Made by a program: the position numbers and the translations under genes. Below, piece after piece: positions 6,538-7,069 of a stretch of 7,069 bases of DNA; positions within the stretch are counted from its first letter, which is position 1; each line of letters starts with the position of its first letter. The notes under the pieces are model-generated. The model searched no databases, had not been told where the DNA came from, and saw nothing but the letters and a program-made list of their open reading frames with translations. The DNA lies in contig DATDMT010000172.1 of the NCBI GenBank assembly GCA_036518635.1, positions 1-7,069 of the forward strand. Direction: 5' to 3'. The DNA comes from AWTP1-18 sp036518635 (GTDB taxonomy: Bacteria > Pseudomonadota > Gammaproteobacteria > Burkholderiales > Rhodocyclaceae).

Positions 6538-6770
6538 CCTCCTCCGCCAAGCGGAGGAGGTGACTAGTTACCCCCCGCCCTCAGGGCGGGGAGCGTGGGG
6601 CATCATTTCCCTACGGGGTCGCGGCTTGCCGCTACCCCGTAGCCCCGGCCCGACTGCGTCAGGCATTCCTCGCTCCGGAAGCTTCTCCGGGCCGGTGGGT
6701 AAACTCGCTTCGCTCGGCGTGGCAGAGGGGAAGCTGAACATCAGCCGCATAGCGGCGGAAAGAGTGGATT
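6538..6770 (-). ncRNA. HEARO-like structured RNA (candidate IscB omega-RNA)
   Basis: Read on the minus strand this stretch folds into successive stems. They are GCCGC-TAT-GCGGC (6756-6744) with GCTGA-TGT-TCAGC next to it; a long-range stem CCGGCCCG/CGGGCCGG (6695-6688 with 6652-6645) enclosing TGACGCA; CTACGGGGT/ACCCCGTAG (6642-6634 with 6619-6611) capped by GCGGC/GCCGC; CCCCGCCC/GGGCGGGG (6591-6584 with 6580-6573); and CCTCCTCCGC/GCGGAGGAGG (6560-6551 with 6547-6538). Between the last two stems is GGGGGTAACTAGTCACC. From memory, the omega-RNA of OgeuIscB has the same order: a GACGCA segment, a stem capped by TAGCGG-type sequence, then GGGGG-AAC-A-TCACC and a final pyrimidine/purine hairpin. 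In OMEGA systems this RNA binds IscB and carries the guide at its 5' end. Both ends are approximate. No intact nuclease follows, so the RNA may act in trans or be a relic. Confidence 0.55.
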
Positions 6771-6812
6771 TCCGGAAGGGAAAGCCAATTCGCTTTGCCA
6801 ATTATCGACGCC

Positions 6813-7069
6813 TTATTTCTCACTTTCTTTGCACAGTTCAATGACTTCAAATCCACCAACGCGACTGACTATCAACCGGCAACCAGTGGGCGAAATGGCC
6901 CAATCTGGACTGATGGATATCCGTGTGTAGCGCAAACCTTCCTGAAGGTAGATACCTTGCATTCCTAAGCGGTTACCCAGATGGCGTTCGCTGAAATGCC
7001 ACAGCATGCCCACCCGAGATGGCAGCGCATTCAAGCTGCCTTTGCGAGCCTTGTTCCACAAAAAATCAG
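6813..7069 (-). CDS. C-terminal end of an unrecognised protein (partial)
   Basis: The minus-strand frame is open from the window edge to TAA at 6813-6815. It gives 84 full codons ending GGFEVIELCKESEK. A TTG at 7061 could be a start, but the frame runs on past it to the edge and no ribosome site is visible, so this is more probably the tail of a longer protein. It is well mixed in composition (LWHFSERHLGNRLGMQGIYL; YTRISISPDWAISPTGCRLI), looks like a folded alpha/beta domain, and lacks membrane segments. Base composition is about 50% GC, against roughly two-thirds or more in the genes to the left, which suggests a different origin. I recognise no family. Its stop lies within about 20-40 bases of the presumed 5' end of the HEARO-like RNA. 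Confidence 0.65.
   Translation of the reverse strand, partial: DFLWNKARKGSLNALPSRVGMLWHFSERHLGNRLGMQGIYLQEGLRYTRISISPDWAISPTGCRLIVSRVGGFEVIELCKESEK

Larger units (their letters stand above)
6211..6795 (-). mobile_element. Probable relic of an iscB-type IS200/IS605-family element
   Basis: The HEARO-like RNA, the possible iscB start and the absence of any other credible gene over about 600 bases fit a decayed non-autonomous element that has lost most of its nuclease gene. No TnpA (HUH transposase) is visible. The ends are not defined: one should lie near the 5' end of the RNA, between about 6770 and the stop codon at 6813; the other is unknown and could reach the inverted repeat at 6135-6177. 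The rest of 6157-6540 holds only short overlapping frames that I cannot support as genes. Confidence 0.33.

Noticed and set aside
6418..6567. A plus-strand frame containing NRHAGLTAGAGSS and ending just before the GC hairpins, considered as a TnpB C-terminus with a right-end omega-RNA
   Set aside because: The resemblance to TnpB tails is weak, no zinc-finger CxxC or RuvC motif is upstream, and the minus-strand HEARO reading explains many more stems.
6538..6591. Tandem GC hairpins considered as bidirectional intrinsic terminators or a REP/BIME
   Set aside because: Neither is followed by a T-run, the two stems are unrelated to each other, and the known Pseudomonas REP core is not present.
6538..6770. 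Repeated stems considered as a CRISPR array
   Set aside because: The stems differ in sequence and length and there are no regularly spaced identical repeats.
6464..6844. A 126-codon plus-strand frame through the hairpin region
   Set aside because: It runs across all the stems, is Pro/Gly/Arg-rich as expected from translated palindromes, and has no ribosome site.

Overview
The window is GC-rich DNA whose coding style and gene content resemble a pseudomonad or a related gammaproteobacterium. The pointers are a cytoplasmic PAS-GGDEF-EAL protein followed by a PilZ adaptor, pseudomonad-type small VOC and glycine-zipper proteins, and strong AAGGAG ribosome binding sites. The genus assignment is inference; no rRNA or marker gene is present.

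Layout. Positions 1-267 (minus) hold the N-terminal 89 codons of exonuclease III, cut by the window edge. Divergent from it, 406-2868 encodes an 820-residue three-PAS, GGDEF and EAL protein with both catalytic motif sets intact. Only 25 nt downstream lies a 122-residue single-domain PilZ protein (2894-3262), so the pair looks like a small c-di-GMP make/break-and-sense operon. After a GC hairpin come a 75-residue uncharacterised protein (3355-3582), a 127-nt leader with three inverted repeats, and a 170-residue glycine-zipper membrane-type protein (3710-4222). Convergent to this is a VOC/glyoxalase-fold protein (4267-4644, minus). A secreted HExxH zinc-metallopeptidase-like protein (4839-5657) and a 109-residue exported protein of unknown function (5746-6075, minus) follow, converging on a 10-bp hairpin.

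The last kilobase differs. From about 6157 to 6812 there is no convincing intact gene, but the stretch is packed with hairpins. Read on the minus strand, 6538-6770 has the stem order and several single-stranded motifs I remember from HEARO RNAs, the omega-RNAs of IscB (the OMEGA RNA-guided nucleases ancestral to Cas9). Just downstream in that orientation, a short GTG-initiated frame (6447-6211) faintly resembles an IscB N-terminus, as expected for a decayed IS200/IS605-type iscB element. Beyond the putative RNA, 6813-7069 (minus) is the C-terminal end of an unrecognised gene with about 50% GC, clearly poorer than the rest, so the right-hand edge looks like acquired accessory DNA.

The most interesting point is the HEARO/omega-RNA-like structure without an intact nuclease. 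It was identified by eye and from memory, and a covariance-model search would settle it.
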